Assembly (NCBI GenBank): GCA_000333855.2
Contig: CM007336.1
Coordinates: 2,454-66,453, forward strand
Length of the DNA: 64,000 nucleotides
Source of the DNA: Endotrypanum monterogeii
Taxonomy: Eukaryota > Euglenozoa > Kinetoplastea > Trypanosomatida > Trypanosomatidae
Reading direction: 5' to 3'
Position 1 is the stretch's first letter. Each line of letters begins with the position of its first letter. Below are positions 40,527 to 52,900 of this stretch, in pieces. A program made the translations under genes and the position numbers. Under the pieces are notes generated by a model that saw nothing but the letters and a program-made list of their open reading frames with translations, ran no database searches and had not been told where the DNA came from.

Positions 40527-40862
40527 GAGGTGGGAAGTGGAAGCCTATCGCAGGTAGCNNNNNNNNNNNNNNNNNNNNNNNNNNNNNNNNNNNNNNNNNN
40601 NNNNNNNNNNNNNNNNNNNNNNNNNNNNNNNNNNNNNNNNNNNNNNNNNNNNNNNNNNNNNNNNNNNNNNNNNNNNNNNNNNNNNNNNNNNNNNNNACGA
40701 CGTCGTAAGTTAGGTTGGTGTACCGTTACGTTACGTACGTTACGTTAGGTTAGGTTCGTACTAGTAGTAGTGTCGTACGTCGGTCGGTGGTGGTGGTGTG
40801 TGTGTGTGTGTGGGGGGGGGGGGGGGCGGTGAGGTGGGAAGTGGAAGCCTATCGCAGGTAGC
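40527..40862. repeat. 32-base direct repeat flanking an N gap (assembly duplication)
   Basis: The 32 bases at 40527-40558 recur exactly at 40831-40862, each preceded by a G run and a GT run, with 138 Ns (40559-40696) between. This looks like the same locus at two contig ends that were not merged. Confidence 0.85.
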
Positions 40863-41511
40863 AGCGCTGGGCCTCCAAGATGTTTGCATACACTGCGCGC
40901 TTGATGTCTTCGTGTGACCATAAATCGTTGAGATGATTGCCAACGTACTGTTGTGAAGGTGATGAGCTAAGTGGGGCTGGCGGATCGCTGATTTCCTGGA
41001 GCACAAGAGGAGGAGGGCTGGGTGAGACACTGTGACCCACAGCTCTTGGCGAGTATCTGTCCTTTGGAGCCATCGGCACCCTATCTGCGACCGCTGGTGA
41101 AGCCCGCCCTCCACGCTGGACCTCCTCCAAACGCCTTGCTCCTCTCCTTTCGTATCCCCCACCGCCAAGTATATCCGCAACGTGGTCTCGCCTGCAATTC
41201 TGGACTTCTGGCGACAACCGCAGCCGCAGCTCCTCTTGAAGGGGTTTCGAGGGAGATGGCAGCGGCGTCGGGGAAATATTGCCACCACCTGGAGCCCTAG
41301 CGCCGGAAGACGGCAGCTGTTCGTCTCGTTTACGGTTCTCTCCTTGGCCTGCTACCCCATGATCAGCGAAGGCAGCGTACTGTCGCACACGGGGTCTTCG
41401 CTCTGGCACTTGGATGTGGTTGTCCGGCAGCTCTCTCCAGTTGTACTCGAGTGTCTTGAGGTCGTATTGATTAGGTTTACCGCAAACCTCCTCTTTTTTC
41501 TTCAGAGGCAT
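40849..41511 (-). CDS. Hypothetical proline/arginine-rich protein
   Basis: 220 residues; function unknown. It starts MPLKKKEEVCGKPNQYDLKT; the open frame runs to 41619, but the first ATG after the nearest AG (41514-41513) is 41511. An LEYNWRELPDNHIQVPERRP segment near the N-terminus is the most ordered-looking part. Residues ~70-190 are low complexity in P, S, R and G. The C-terminus NHLNDLWSHEDIKRAVYANI looks like a short conserved helix pair. The last codons and the stop lie in the sequence duplicated across the N gap, so the 3' end should be read with care. Confidence 0.55.
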   Translation of the reverse strand: MPLKKKEEVCGKPNQYDLKTLEYNWRELPDNHIQVPERRPRVRQYAAFADHGVAGQGENRKRDEQLPSSGARAPGGGNISPTPLPSPSKPLQEELRLRLSPEVQNCRRDHVADILGGGGYERRGARRLEEVQRGGRASPAVADRVPMAPKDRYSPRAVGHSVSPSPPPLVLQEISDPPAPLSSSPSQQYVGNHLNDLWSHEDIKRAVYANILEAQRCYLR

Positions 41512-42587
41512 CCTACCGTGAATAGTGTGGGGTGCGTGGAACCAAATATGACGAGGGGACCCCGATAGTGTGTGCACCGGTCGGCTGTAACCTGTACGCG
41601 CGTGTGAACGTGCCTGCACACATGAGGACTAGAGATGAAGAGAAGTGAACAAGAACAATATGTGCGTGTAACTGCCTGCTCAGCTCTTTCCTATCCCCCC
41701 AGACATACACACACACACACACACACAGAGAGAGAGAGATACAGGCAGAAAAAAAAATGCCCTCTACCCCGCTGCGTCAACTCCTTTTTTTTTTCGGTAA
41801 CTTGTTGTCTCCTCCGCCCCTTACTGTTCCTGGACACGGATTCGGAGGGTAAAAGAAAGGAATGCGTCAGCGACGGGAATGACAGTGGTTTGATGAATGT
41901 CCCTTTGCCTAGTGAAGAAATGAAGAAGAAGAAATGAACATTGATTGCAATCTTCTCAAATATACATAAAGCTGAAGTACTTAGTCGCACGATACAGGTC
42001 CGTTAGAGGCACCTCATCTCCATCAGCTGCGCTGGCGTATCTGTTTATATCTGCACCCACCTCGAGTATCAGGCACTCGAGATCCTTCTTTTTCTGGAGG
42101 GAGGAAAGAAAGGAAGGAGGGGCAGATGATAATCGCTGGTGTGCTTATGTGCGACCCACAATCTGATTTTGTAGTTTTGAGGCTTCCGTGCACTCAAGTC
42201 TTCCCGTGCACAGAAGTAAAGTTTTTTTTTTTCCATATCTTCCTTTAGCTCGCTGAGCCGTCAAATCGTGTGTGTGTATGTGTGTATGTGTGTGCGCGTG
42301 CGTGTAGGTATTAATGTGACAAGAAGGGGGACGTATAAAAATGCCCACGCGCAAGTGGAAGTTGAGCACTGTGCACCGTGTGCATCACTTCCTCCAGCAA
42401 TGATCATCACCTTGGATTTTTAATCAGCACGCGCATGCACACTCTCTTCTCAAAATGACGAAGTGAAAGAGGTGATAGGGCGGCAAGTAAACCGATGGTG
42501 GTGTGGCGACACACAGACATGCACACCCACCACCCTGCTACTGTCCAAAAGGCGAGATGGGAGACCAGGGCCGCTCCTGGCGTGTTC
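41512..42587. other. Intergenic spacer
   Basis: Contains a CA/GA repeat at 41707-41739, poly-A/poly-T stretches near 41750 and 42220, and a GT-rich patch at 42265-42305. No gene seen. Confidence 0.5.
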
Positions 42588-43505
42588 TCAGTACTTTTTG
42601 TGTGGCTCCGGCCCAATCCCTGAGGTTTTCGAAGTCCTAGTTGCCTCGCCACCCTCGCCAGCAGCCTCGTAGGACTCGTCGTCCAGATCGATGTCTTCGA
42701 AGTCGCCGGTGTTGGCTAGCATTTCGTTGTGCCACTCTTCCTCTTCTTTTTCTGTCCACAGTGGGTCCACATCGCTCGGGTGCGGAACATTGCGTACGCC
42801 CCAGTAGCGCAGCTTGGCGTGCCGCAATCGCCACCAATGGTGGAACTCCTCCGTCTTGAACTTACTTGCCCACCGGTCAAACGCCATCTGCATGTGTGGT
42901 GGTCGCTGAATCCCTTTCTCAGTCTCAATGATGCGCGGCGGCAAAAAAAAACGCTCCGGCCCCGAAGTGTAGTCCTCACCCTTGTGATTGTCGCTCATAT
43001 CCCTATTTTTATACTCCACAAAGTACATCGCAACGTTGTCACTACGCCGGCGACCCTTCAGGCGCGTCATCATCGCGAATTTGGCGGTCATGTCACGGAA
43101 CCTCCGCGGGTACTCGTCAAAGGCCTTGTCGACCATGAGGGGGTCCTGTAGAAAGTAAGCCAGTTGCTGTCGAGAGTCGGTGTCACCGGCCTTGGCTAGC
43201 TCGACAACGTGGTCGGCGAGAATACGCAACGCCGGGGCACGCGCACCGCCCACAATGACGTAGTCTTTCCGAATGAGCTCAGTCACCATACGACGCGCGA
43301 TCTGCTGGCGGTGAAAAGGACTACGGGCACGGAATTTGGGCAACTTACCGCGCTCCCAGCCGTAGTCAGCCATTAACGGCTCGCTAGTATCCCACGGTTT
43401 GTGCGTGATGGAGGGGTTGTCATCGACACCGGCGAATCTCATTTTCTTGGCGTTCCCCAATACCGGGGGCGGTCGCCCGAGCAGTAGTCGACACCACCGG
43501 ATCAT
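42588..43505 (-). CDS. Mitochondrial large-subunit ribosomal protein bL17m
   Basis: 305 residues. The L17 domain occupies roughly residues 60-170. FHRQQIARRMVTELIRKDYV corresponds to the bacterial block in which the helix after LIRHERI begins. It is followed by ALRILADHVVELAKAG, RQQLAYFLQDPLMVDKAFDE, and the terminal strand region RFRDMTAKFAMMTRLKGRR with AMYFVEY. A long C-terminal extension with an acidic tail is typical of the trypanosomatid mitoribosome. The open frame extends to 43883 through a (TA)n and poly-A run, but the poly-T tract and TTTTTCAG acceptor (CAG 43519-43517) put the mRNA start 11 nt before ATG 43505. The MIRWCRLLLGRPPP start suits mitochondrial import. Confidence 0.85.
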   Translation of the reverse strand: MIRWCRLLLGRPPPVLGNAKKMRFAGVDDNPSITHKPWDTSEPLMADYGWERGKLPKFRARSPFHRQQIARRMVTELIRKDYVIVGGARAPALRILADHVVELAKAGDTDSRQQLAYFLQDPLMVDKAFDEYPRRFRDMTAKFAMMTRLKGRRRSDNVAMYFVEYKNRDMSDNHKGEDYTSGPERFFLPPRIIETEKGIQRPPHMQMAFDRWASKFKTEEFHHWWRLRHAKLRYWGVRNVPHPSDVDPLWTEKEEEEWHNEMLANTGDFEDIDLDDESYEAAGEGGEATRTSKTSGIGPEPHKKY

Positions 43506-43516
43506 TGGCAGCAAAA

Positions 43517-43537
43517 CTGAAAAAGTGCGAATGGTAA

Positions 43538-43545
<8 letters not shown>
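43517..43545 (-). promoter_or_regulatory. Trans-splice acceptor of bL17m
   Basis: Minus strand: T11 run, then ACCATTCGCACTTTTTCAG, with CAG at 43519-43517. It lies directly downstream of a (TA)n microsatellite at 43546-43576. Confidence 0.6.
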
Positions 43546-43578
<33 letters not shown>

Positions 43579-43950
43579 GACGTGGAGAGGAGAGGTGATG
43601 GAATAAAACGATAGACAGCAGAAACAAAAAAAAAAGAGGGAAGGCTCAAGAACAAAGGCGACGCACCTCCATCGTTAAGGATGCCGCACAGTGATCGATA
43701 GGCTTTGCGTACACTGCACTCTGAACCCTTCATCGGGGAAGAGGGTAGCAGTGTATTCGTGGTTTTCTTTACTTCCATTTGATGCGTTTTTAAGATCGGA
43801 AATCGGTAGAACATAGATGCTTTCTTCTTTTTTTTTTTTGATAAAGATATAAAAAAGAAGTGACAAAATTTGATAAGATACACACAGGGAGGAAAAATAA
43901 TTTGGGGGCTGTAGTAAAATCTGGGAGTGTGGAAATGCCACAGCCACTTG
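43546..43950. other. Intergenic spacer with (TA)n
   Basis: (TA)n at 43546-43576 and A/T homopolymers at 43624-43635 and 43830-43840. It separates bL17m from the giant gene; no gene seen. Confidence 0.5.
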
Positions 43951-46900
43951 CTACGAATCTATTTGACTACTTTCGTTTGTAAAAGACGAAAGCGGTCGTG
44001 ATTTCTCAGTTGCAGATCCCTGGTCATCCCCACCCCCAGTGGCACTAGACGGTTTCTCAGCCGCATTCCCCTTCAGTCTTCGATACGTCACGCGCTCACT
44101 CGCAAGATCTGAAAGGGAAGAGAGAAGCCTCTCGAGCTTGTCACACAACCCCACGTGCACAACATGTGGGAGCATCTTCTCGGTGACGCCCAGCCAATTC
44201 AGGATCACCTCCGTGTTGACAGAAACATCGCCACCAAAGCGCAGCTGTGGTGAAAATTTGGAGCTCCGAAGAGCCCTTAGGATGCGCCTGTCGCCCCCCG
44301 CTCCCATCACAGCCTTCTCAGTCGCAAAGGCAGCATTGGCAGATGCGCGTGCGGTTGTCGTAGGGGAACTTGCGGGAAAATCCAGTGGCGCACGGAGTTT
44401 AGCGGAGTCGGTGTCGACTGCAGCGTCATCAACGCGTCCAAAATGGTGAAAGACATCTGCATTCTTTTTGTCTGTAAAAGACTTGATGAGAGAGATGATC
44501 TCCTCAAAATCACGAAAGCGGGGGTTACCCGTCCACGGATGCGTCTGACGCAGCGTCAGCGTGAACCCCACATCTGACGATCCCAGTGTCTGTTGTGTAA
44601 AGAACTCGAAGTGGTTAAGGCCTTTGAAGCCCATGACGACGATGCGTGGCGTGCCGGGTCTGTACAATTCAACATTATGGGACTCGATCATGAGAACCTT
44701 CTTCACTGCATTGTAGTTGTCGCACGGGCACTCGGCAAAAGACAAGCGCGCTGAAGGGAAGCTCAGCACCACGCACCCGGCTGCCGCCTCCCCTGATGCG
44801 AAGGCGCCTAGAAGCACCGTTGTGGACTCTAGAGTGACAGAAAGTTGCCCGCACGGCACACGCCATAACTTGTTACCCATGAACGGGATGGGTGGGGGGG
44901 CGTTCTGCGCGAACAAACTCATGTCACTCTGGAGCCTGCTGAATGTGTGAGAGCTTTGGTGGCTCCCTTTCGTGATAGGGCTCTGCCCATCGGGTACAGG
45001 GAGTTGAATATCACCGCCGCTGATTTGACCGATTTCTAAAAAAGGCACCCTCTGTCCCCCTCGAGTCTGCGCGATGCGCCGCTGTTGCGCAATGACGGTA
45101 CTAACACTTCGCACAAAGTTCAGGAAAGCCGGCACAGTAGATGGGGTCACACCAAGCGTGCTACGATGCAACAGCACATTCATGTCCGTAGTGGAGTACT
45201 CCTCTTCACCAATGCCATCCATCGCGCTGCCTTCAAAAAAGCTGATCTTACATTCAAACACATCCTTCAGTTGCCGCTCTTTGACGTTTACGTGAACATT
45301 TCGCATCACCACCGCACCCCGGAAAGTCCTCTGCTCCGGGGACCGCACAAAAACCTCCGCATCGTCGGCGTTGTGTATGAGGAAGCCCCTCGAAAAGAAA
45401 TCCCCTATCACTATCCCTCCCGACAAGACACCTTCGGAGCGGATGTTCGTGTTTGATAAGCGCCCGATCAGCGATACCACCGTAGACCCATAAACGTCTT
45501 GGGCAATTTCCGCGGCTGCGTTGGCTGCCCCGATCGTGAACCGGTGCGTACTGCCAGCGCCAAGATCGAAGATGCACACAGCGCCAGAAAGGCCCAGGTA
45601 CAAAATTCTGTGCCTGGGTGTTGTCACACTTCGTTTCGTCTGCAGCAACGCCCCACTCATCGCCTCCCTATGTGCCAACGGCGCCTCCGACAAATTCTCA
45701 GGACCCCCGCTACTGGCATCTCCTTTTCGGAAAAGGCGCCTTGCCGTCATGAGCGTCTCCAACGTCGTAGCAGACCACAGGTCAAAGACGAGAAACAGCT
45801 GCGACACGTGATGTAGCCTTACGGTCAAATTTGGTTCGCTACCCGATAAGTCGAAGGGTAAGTGAACAGTGACGGCCTCTACAAGGCCGATGCGTCCGCT
45901 GCGCCGGCTGATGGTGAGCTCCGCCTCTGGCAGCGCCACCTCTAGAGACTTGACTTCAAGCTTTGTTTGACACTCAGCACGTACCTGGCGCATCGAGACG
46001 ACGAGTGAGGTGTTGGGGAATTGGGTCAGAAACCGCTCCTCCACCTTAGCGCGCTCGAAGTAATTGAAAACAAAGTCGATGGAGCCGCCCGTGTCAACGT
46101 AGAAGGTGAAATACGTGGACGCAACCGGCTCTGAGTTAAAGATGAGGCGGAGGTCTGTAATGCTCAGATGCACCGCAGTAATGCCGCCTAGTGTGCGCTT
46201 CCCATCCACTGAAGCAAAAATGCTGTCAGTAGGACTGCTTTCGCCAACGCCGCTAAAAATGTTAGCCATATCCGTTACCGTACGCGTTGTCGTGTGGGGA
46301 CGTCGTAGTCGCACTACATTCTCCATGCGGCTCTTCGAAAGTACTGATTGATACGCCCTCGGCATCGGCAGAAGTATTTCCATTAGCGGACAGTGCAGCG
46401 GTACACGCAGCTGGGAGACTCCAGCCTCCATCCCCTGCACAAACGCCATGATCTTCTTGATACACACCACACGGTTTTTCTCATCAGCGCTTGCACATAT
46501 CTCCACCTCCCGTGCTAAGACAGAGATCGAGGGGCTCAGTTCGATTGTCCCAGCCCGTACCTCGACACGGACAATGGCCACGTCCTCGGAAGCGTCTTGC
46601 CTGCCACGCCGCACTAACGTCTGTACTGAGACACCAGGGAAAGGAATAGAAGTGATGAGGAAGCGCTCGGACGAGTTAAAGTCGATGCCTGCGCCGCTTT
46701 CACTAATCGGAGGACTGCGGTTCGTTGATACGCTGGCGCCGTGGGCGGTTGCATTTGCAGCCGCACGAGCGTCCATTGTCGCTCGCATACGACTGTTTTG
46801 CAACGCCGGTGTCTCGAAGCCGACACGGCGACGTGCTGTAGGCACAACCACGGTCCTCATTGCGTGGGTTTCCGTGTAGGTGCGTTTTCCGGCACCACCA

Positions 46901-49900
46901 CCAGCGGTGGCCGAGGCAGATGTGACTGCCCTCCATTTCCCTGGATCGGTGTGGCAAAAGACGGCCAACTCGCTCGCCTCTAGTCGCCCTGTGACGTGAA
47001 GATGAAGACATGACCTCTTCTTCGTCAAGGGTGGCGGAGGCACGACTTCTCTTTTCACTTGGGTACCAACGGGATCGACATGCGTCGCTCGGGTGTTTGC
47101 GGTCTCGACACTAGCAGCAGGGGCCGATGCAGAGCTCGGCGGCATCTCAGCACGGTGGGGTTCTTTCACGTACGCCTGCGCCTGTGGCGCAACCTGCTCG
47201 TGCGCTAGCTCCCGCATGATACTCAGTATGCGCGAGGAAACACTCGCCTTCGGCTCCGACACGTCTACGACCATCACAACATGAGTTTTGTCACTCTTTT
47301 TCTCCACGCGTAGCGGCGCTTCAATGGTGGTGACAGAGATGCTGTTAAGGGCACGCTGATGCTCATCGGGGGTGAAGCTGGTGAGTACACCCTGTCCACC
47401 GAGGAGAGGAGCCTCACGTAACAGGTCCTGCAGCGTTGCCGATTTATCGAGTGGTGATCCGTCCGAGAAGTACACATGACTCTTTAAAGCGAGCAGGCGA
47501 CCGTTAAAGCGGAAGGAAGAGACATAATTTTGCTCCATCGCGTCGCTGCCCAGAGCGGCAAATCCGTCGAGCGCATCGGCACGCTGACTGCCATCCACAC
47601 CGCTGGCAAGCTGCTTGATCACTTCAAAGTCGCAGATGAACGAAACATCGTCCATCTTAAGCTTCAACGCATGAGAGGGAATAAAATTTCCTCGCCGCAG
47701 GCATGTGGCTCGGTGAATATGACGATCCACTTGGCCACAATCAAACGCCGCCGGAAGCTCTTCCAGTATGCTTCGGTAGGCGGCATCACCAAAGGGGACC
47801 ACCACCATGAAGTCAGTCACGGAGGCCACCACCTTGTGCGCGCGTCGCACATTGAACACATCAAGCCAATCGTTCACCTTACTAATATCTCGGAAACCTT
47901 TGTGGCGTCTTTCTGCTACGTCGTGGACCACACGTTCGGTCATCGTTAGCAGCCTCTGGTAGCGTTTTTTTTCTGCAAGTTGTATAAAACTGTCGATGCG
48001 CTTCTTCTCTCGCTGCAGCCGCTGGAAGCGCTCCTGCTGCTGTAGTTGCGCGCTGGCGTGCAGATCTGCAAGGTGACTTGCCTCCTTCATGAAGCGTATG
48101 TCCTGTTCTGTTTCTTGCACACACTTTTTGACGAGTGCGTCGAGGCCAAAGCGCATGAGTACGAGCGGCTCGAAAACAGCCAGCTCCCACTTGGAGGAAG
48201 AATTGATGAGAGAGTCCAGAAGCGCCTTCTGCATTTCTTCACTGTATGAGCTGAGGGAGCTGCCCTCCCGGAGCGCTGTCCTGGCGCTGAACTCATCGAT
48301 CTTGCCGCTGGATAGGGTGAAGGAGAGCGTCACAGAGCCCCACAAGAACCCGCTGAGGGGATGCGCAGCTTTCATTATGTTGGCAACGTCTGAAACGCGC
48401 CCACTCGAAGAAGCATGTGAGCTACCGTAGGCAACTGAGATGTGCGAGTCCAGCGGTGCCGACTGAGTGCGTTTGGAGAGACTATTGAAGGTCGCAACCA
48501 TTTGGTTGTGATCATCGCGGTCGACCAGCGCCGCCTGCGCATTCGATCCGTGCACCACCCAATGTAACGTTTGACCCGTATTCTCCTCCGTCGTCTCTGC
48601 TGTCACACTCAAACTGCGAATTGTAAAGCGTAGCGTAGTCATGGTCGTCAAGTAGGACAGACGCACACCATGCAACAGGAACAAAAAGCTTTTCCTGCGT
48701 TTCGGATTCGCGTACGAAGGCGCATCGTTTGAGGCGGCTATAGCGACTGCGGCGTCTGAGCCCACCATGGTCTCATCCAAGGAGAGACTGCGATAAAATG
48801 CGGAGTTCTCGCCGCTGGATTTTTTGAGGGTACTAGCCCTCCGAAATGTATCGGTCACTTTTGAGGGAACGGAGCCAAAGCCCACGCTGCGCTCGCTGCT
48901 CCTGCCTCTGTCTGACGGGTAAGCCGTGGATGCCGCGCCAACAGAGCTACCCGCATTCCCATGTCGCTTTTTTCGGTCCGCATCCTTTGAGGGGGAGCAG
49001 TCTCGTGTGGCAGATCTGCTTCCCTCGTCCTCGTACATCTGGGGCGCTGCCTTCACAGTTCTCAAATCGTCGATGAGTTTTTCGTAGACGAGGATGGTGT
49101 GGTTAATAAAAAGTGGTGTGATAGTGATGGCGATAGTCCCCACTGTAACGCTGGAGAGCATCTTGATCTCGTCCTGTGCGTATAGTATGTACAGATGGGG
49201 CAGAACAACGCGGTAACTTGCCTGGGGTGTGTTGTGCGTTGTGATGGTGAAGGGGTGAAGATGCACTTTCAAATCGCTGCGCCCGTTCGACGAGGCAGTG
49301 AAACAAGAGATCTGCGGCAAAAGAAACTTTTGTACGATGCCTTGAGGTAGCCCAACGAAGCCCGTTATCTCTGTTGCCTGGACTTGGAAAGTAATCGCTG
49401 TACTGTGCCGCGCCTTTGTCAAATTAGGAACCGTCGCGAAACTACTGCCCCTCTCCTTCTGCAGGGAGGAGGTTCCTCCCAGCTTATCGGATGAACGCCA
49501 GTTGTCCAATTTCCGACTCGCCGACTGTAGCGCGTGCCGCCAAGAACCGATTAACGCGTGTACCTGTGGATGCAACGTTTCCGTAGCGCGTACGCAATAC
49601 GGGGATCGAAAGACGCTAGTGCGCACGGTCATCTGCAGACTCGCTTGATCGCCGCTGAGGTTGACCTGCTGCGAGAATTGTGCGACGAAGGCGACGTCTG
49701 TGACGGTGGCAGTGAACACCTTTTGTGTTTGCAGACTTTGGTTGGAGGGTGCCTCACATAACGTGATGTCCAACTCGTGCGGGATAAAGTCCATGACACA
49801 GTCGGCCACATAATTTCCTTGCATCTGCTGGGCGAAAAAAGAGATTGTGGAATGCAAAAGGAGCTGCTCCGTGGTCTCGGGTGGGGCGGGGTAGCGGGTG

Positions 49901-52900
49901 CGCTTTGCCCTCTCGCGCGCCTTGTTTGCTATGTGCCGCAGCCGTGACTTTAGCCTGTCTGATATGGCCTCGGTAAGCGCCTCCGTCTGCACACACTCGC
50001 GCGATGCGACTCCCTCGGCACGCGACTCGGCACAGCCCGTAAGCTCCTTCCCCATAAGTTGAAGGTAATTTGTGTCCGACTCCTGTGCGCGGAGGTCAAT
50101 TTGATGAACAGTGAAAGCCGTGTTGTAGGTCAGCGTGACCCCTTTGTGCTCCGGCTCTGCGACGTCATTTCTACTCGAAGGGGTGACGGTTAATTTCGCT
50201 TTTATCGAAGACGGCGTGAAGGCCGCCGTTTCCACATACCTCGGTGTTTTCGGCAGCCCGCATGATGTCGGAGAGCGGAGGGACTTGGACGACCACCCGT
50301 TGGAGGCCACAGCGTCCAGTCTCCGTGGAACCGTCCAGGGGTGAAGAATGGGTAGCACCGAAGGAAACACTGCCGCGAACACCTCATCAACTTCGCCAAT
50401 GACCTGAACATGTACGTTTCGGTCTCGTGGAAGGCTCGGCGTGATAACGATGAAGTTACAGAGGGGCCGCTCAACGACAAGACGGCTCATATTTCTCTCA
50501 CTCACCACCAACCGTTGACCCTGCCGCACTGTTTCCAGAACGGTTAGTGTAAAGCTTTTCAGAAAGCCTCTACCCTGCACATAGCGCCCCCGGGAAGGCT
50601 GAGTGGCTTCGCGGACCGATCCAGATCTTGCGTACTCACTTGCGTCGAATGATACCAATGACGGCGATGACCTGCGCTTGGGGTGCACAGGACAAGTTAC
50701 TGGCAAGAAGGCAGTGGTAGAAAAATTTTCAGGGAAGAGAGCGTCCTCTTTGACGCGCAGACAAACATCGTTCATCAAATCCTGGACGAGGCATATGAGC
50801 GTACGAATGTAGTTGGAAAAGTCGCACGTCATACAGAGTGATGTATCAGAGATTGTTATGTTCGACACGACACCGTCAGCGCCTCGCCAAAGATCCCTCT
50901 TGATCCTACACACCACTTGGGTAAGAACAAATACCGCTATGGTGTCCTTTGTGGTGTTGTACCAAACACCAGGGATATTGACGCGTAGGTTACCCTCTCG
51001 CTTCATCTGCTCCCATTCGATCTGTGTGATGGCAGCGATTGTGTCCACCCTCACAGACAAGGACATCCGCAGAGATGCCTCTGGCATCATATCCTCCCCT
51101 GTGGGAGGTCGATTGTGCGCCATGAGGACACGGAGATTTCTCAACACAATCGTAGACGTGTATATGCCCTCCGTCGCATGTAACTCGTTTTCCGATTTCT
51201 CCGTCGACATGCAAAAATGCGTGAGGACCTTCACCTCAATCGTGGGAACGGCGACACTTACGATGTTGCTCTCCCACAGCCAGCGCTTTTGCTGCGTTCG
51301 CGCTTTGCTTTTCTTCGTATGCGGTCTTGGTAACAGCGGTCTTGTGACGCTTTTCCGCTTGTGCTCATGATTACTTAACGGAGAGAATTCGGTCGGAGGT
51401 TCGCAGCGATGGATATGCATGGAACGCTTGAGACCTAGCGCCAATCGCGCTGCACATGCGCCAAGTACTGCCGCCTCCGGTGTTACGAGGAGTGTCAGTG
51501 GACCCAAGAAAGCCACGTGTAGGTGACGCGACGTGGAGTTGCTCTCCGAACGCTCCCGGTTGTCGGCAACGCAGCGAGCCCACGCGAAAAGATTGTCGTC
51601 ACTCTCCATTGCCCACCACTTCGAGTAGGAAAAAAAAAGTGGTGCGCGACTCTCACGCTTCGTGTAGGGATAAAAACCGACAACCGGCAGTTGAGCATGA
51701 AACCGAGTGCGATCACGCACCTTATGAGAGCCGCTAGACCGCTGCGGCGGCCAGTAGTCGACTGCGCAGGTACCATTGTCATCGAAACGAGCCTTGTCGA
51801 AGGTTCGGTAGAATGTGTGCGCGTTGGGTGTAGGCAAGGCCGTCATCGTCGCTGCTGTGGTGTCCACAACTCCACTTCTACGTCCCTCATTCGGTCCATC
51901 TCTGTTTCTGGTAACACCCTGGCCGTTGGACTCGGCTTTTGTGGTCCTCTGTGGAGTACGCTGGTGGAAAGCAGCGTCATCACCACCTCTGCTCTTCATT
52001 TCTACGGAGTTTTGTTCGTCACTGTCGTTCGATAGACTTCGGGTGGCGGAGGAAATGACTCCGCTGTGTCGCAACGTTGAAGGGTAGGGCCACTTGTTCT
52101 CAACTAAGCTATCCTTGTTCGCGCTGCTCCGTTCAGAGTCTGACCTTGGAGAGGTAGCTGAGACACACGTGGCAAAGCGATTGCTCTCCTCTACATTTTC
52201 CCTCTCACTCATCTGCAGAGTCGTGGAGAGAGAAAGGAACGTACTCGAGGCAGGTGAGTCATTATTAGCCTCGCCGACCAACTGCCTGTGAACTGGCGTG
52301 CCTTGAGAACTGGAGAAAGACGACAGAGCCAGCGCCTCACTGTCTTTGAGAAAGGCGCGTGTGGGGTCCAGCGTGATCCCTGGACTGATCTCACTTTCGG
52401 CGCCCAAGTTCGCCTGCAAAGTTGGTGGAAGAAACTCTCCCACCATAAACAGTGGCGGTGGCGGCACGTTGGCCGGCGGCGAGGAGGTGCTCCACCTGTA
52501 CGCCCTGTTTGGCGCAGCTGCCGCTTTAGGTAACGGCGCGCGCGGCAGCGTTGCGGGTTCTGTCACAGATGCAGCAATGCTTTGAGCTCGAGAGATCACA
52601 GGCGAGCCCTGATCAGCTTTTAACACCTCGTAAGATGTCGTGGCTGCTGCCTGGCCGGACTCCCTCTTTGGTGTTCCCGAGCGCTGCGTCTGTGCCTTGT
52701 GAAAAGGAACGTTGATGAGGTGCTCATAGTCGTTCCTCTCCACGAACTGCTGCTGCCGCTGGCGGTGCTTCTCCAGGCTATTATCGAATGGATAAGCCAC
52801 GTATTGTCGCATACACACTGACGCGCGGAGCGATAACACCTCGAGATACTCCCCACAGGAAGTGTCATTCTGCAGAGAGGGCAGATATGTTTGCGCCACC

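Noticed and set aside
40422..40748. Plus-strand open frame across the N gap
   Set aside because: It exists only because Ns and a poly-G run contain no stops.
40730..40755. TTAGG-like repeats resembling telomere
   Set aside because: Isolated, next to a gap, and explained by flow-order noise; no true TTAGGG array.
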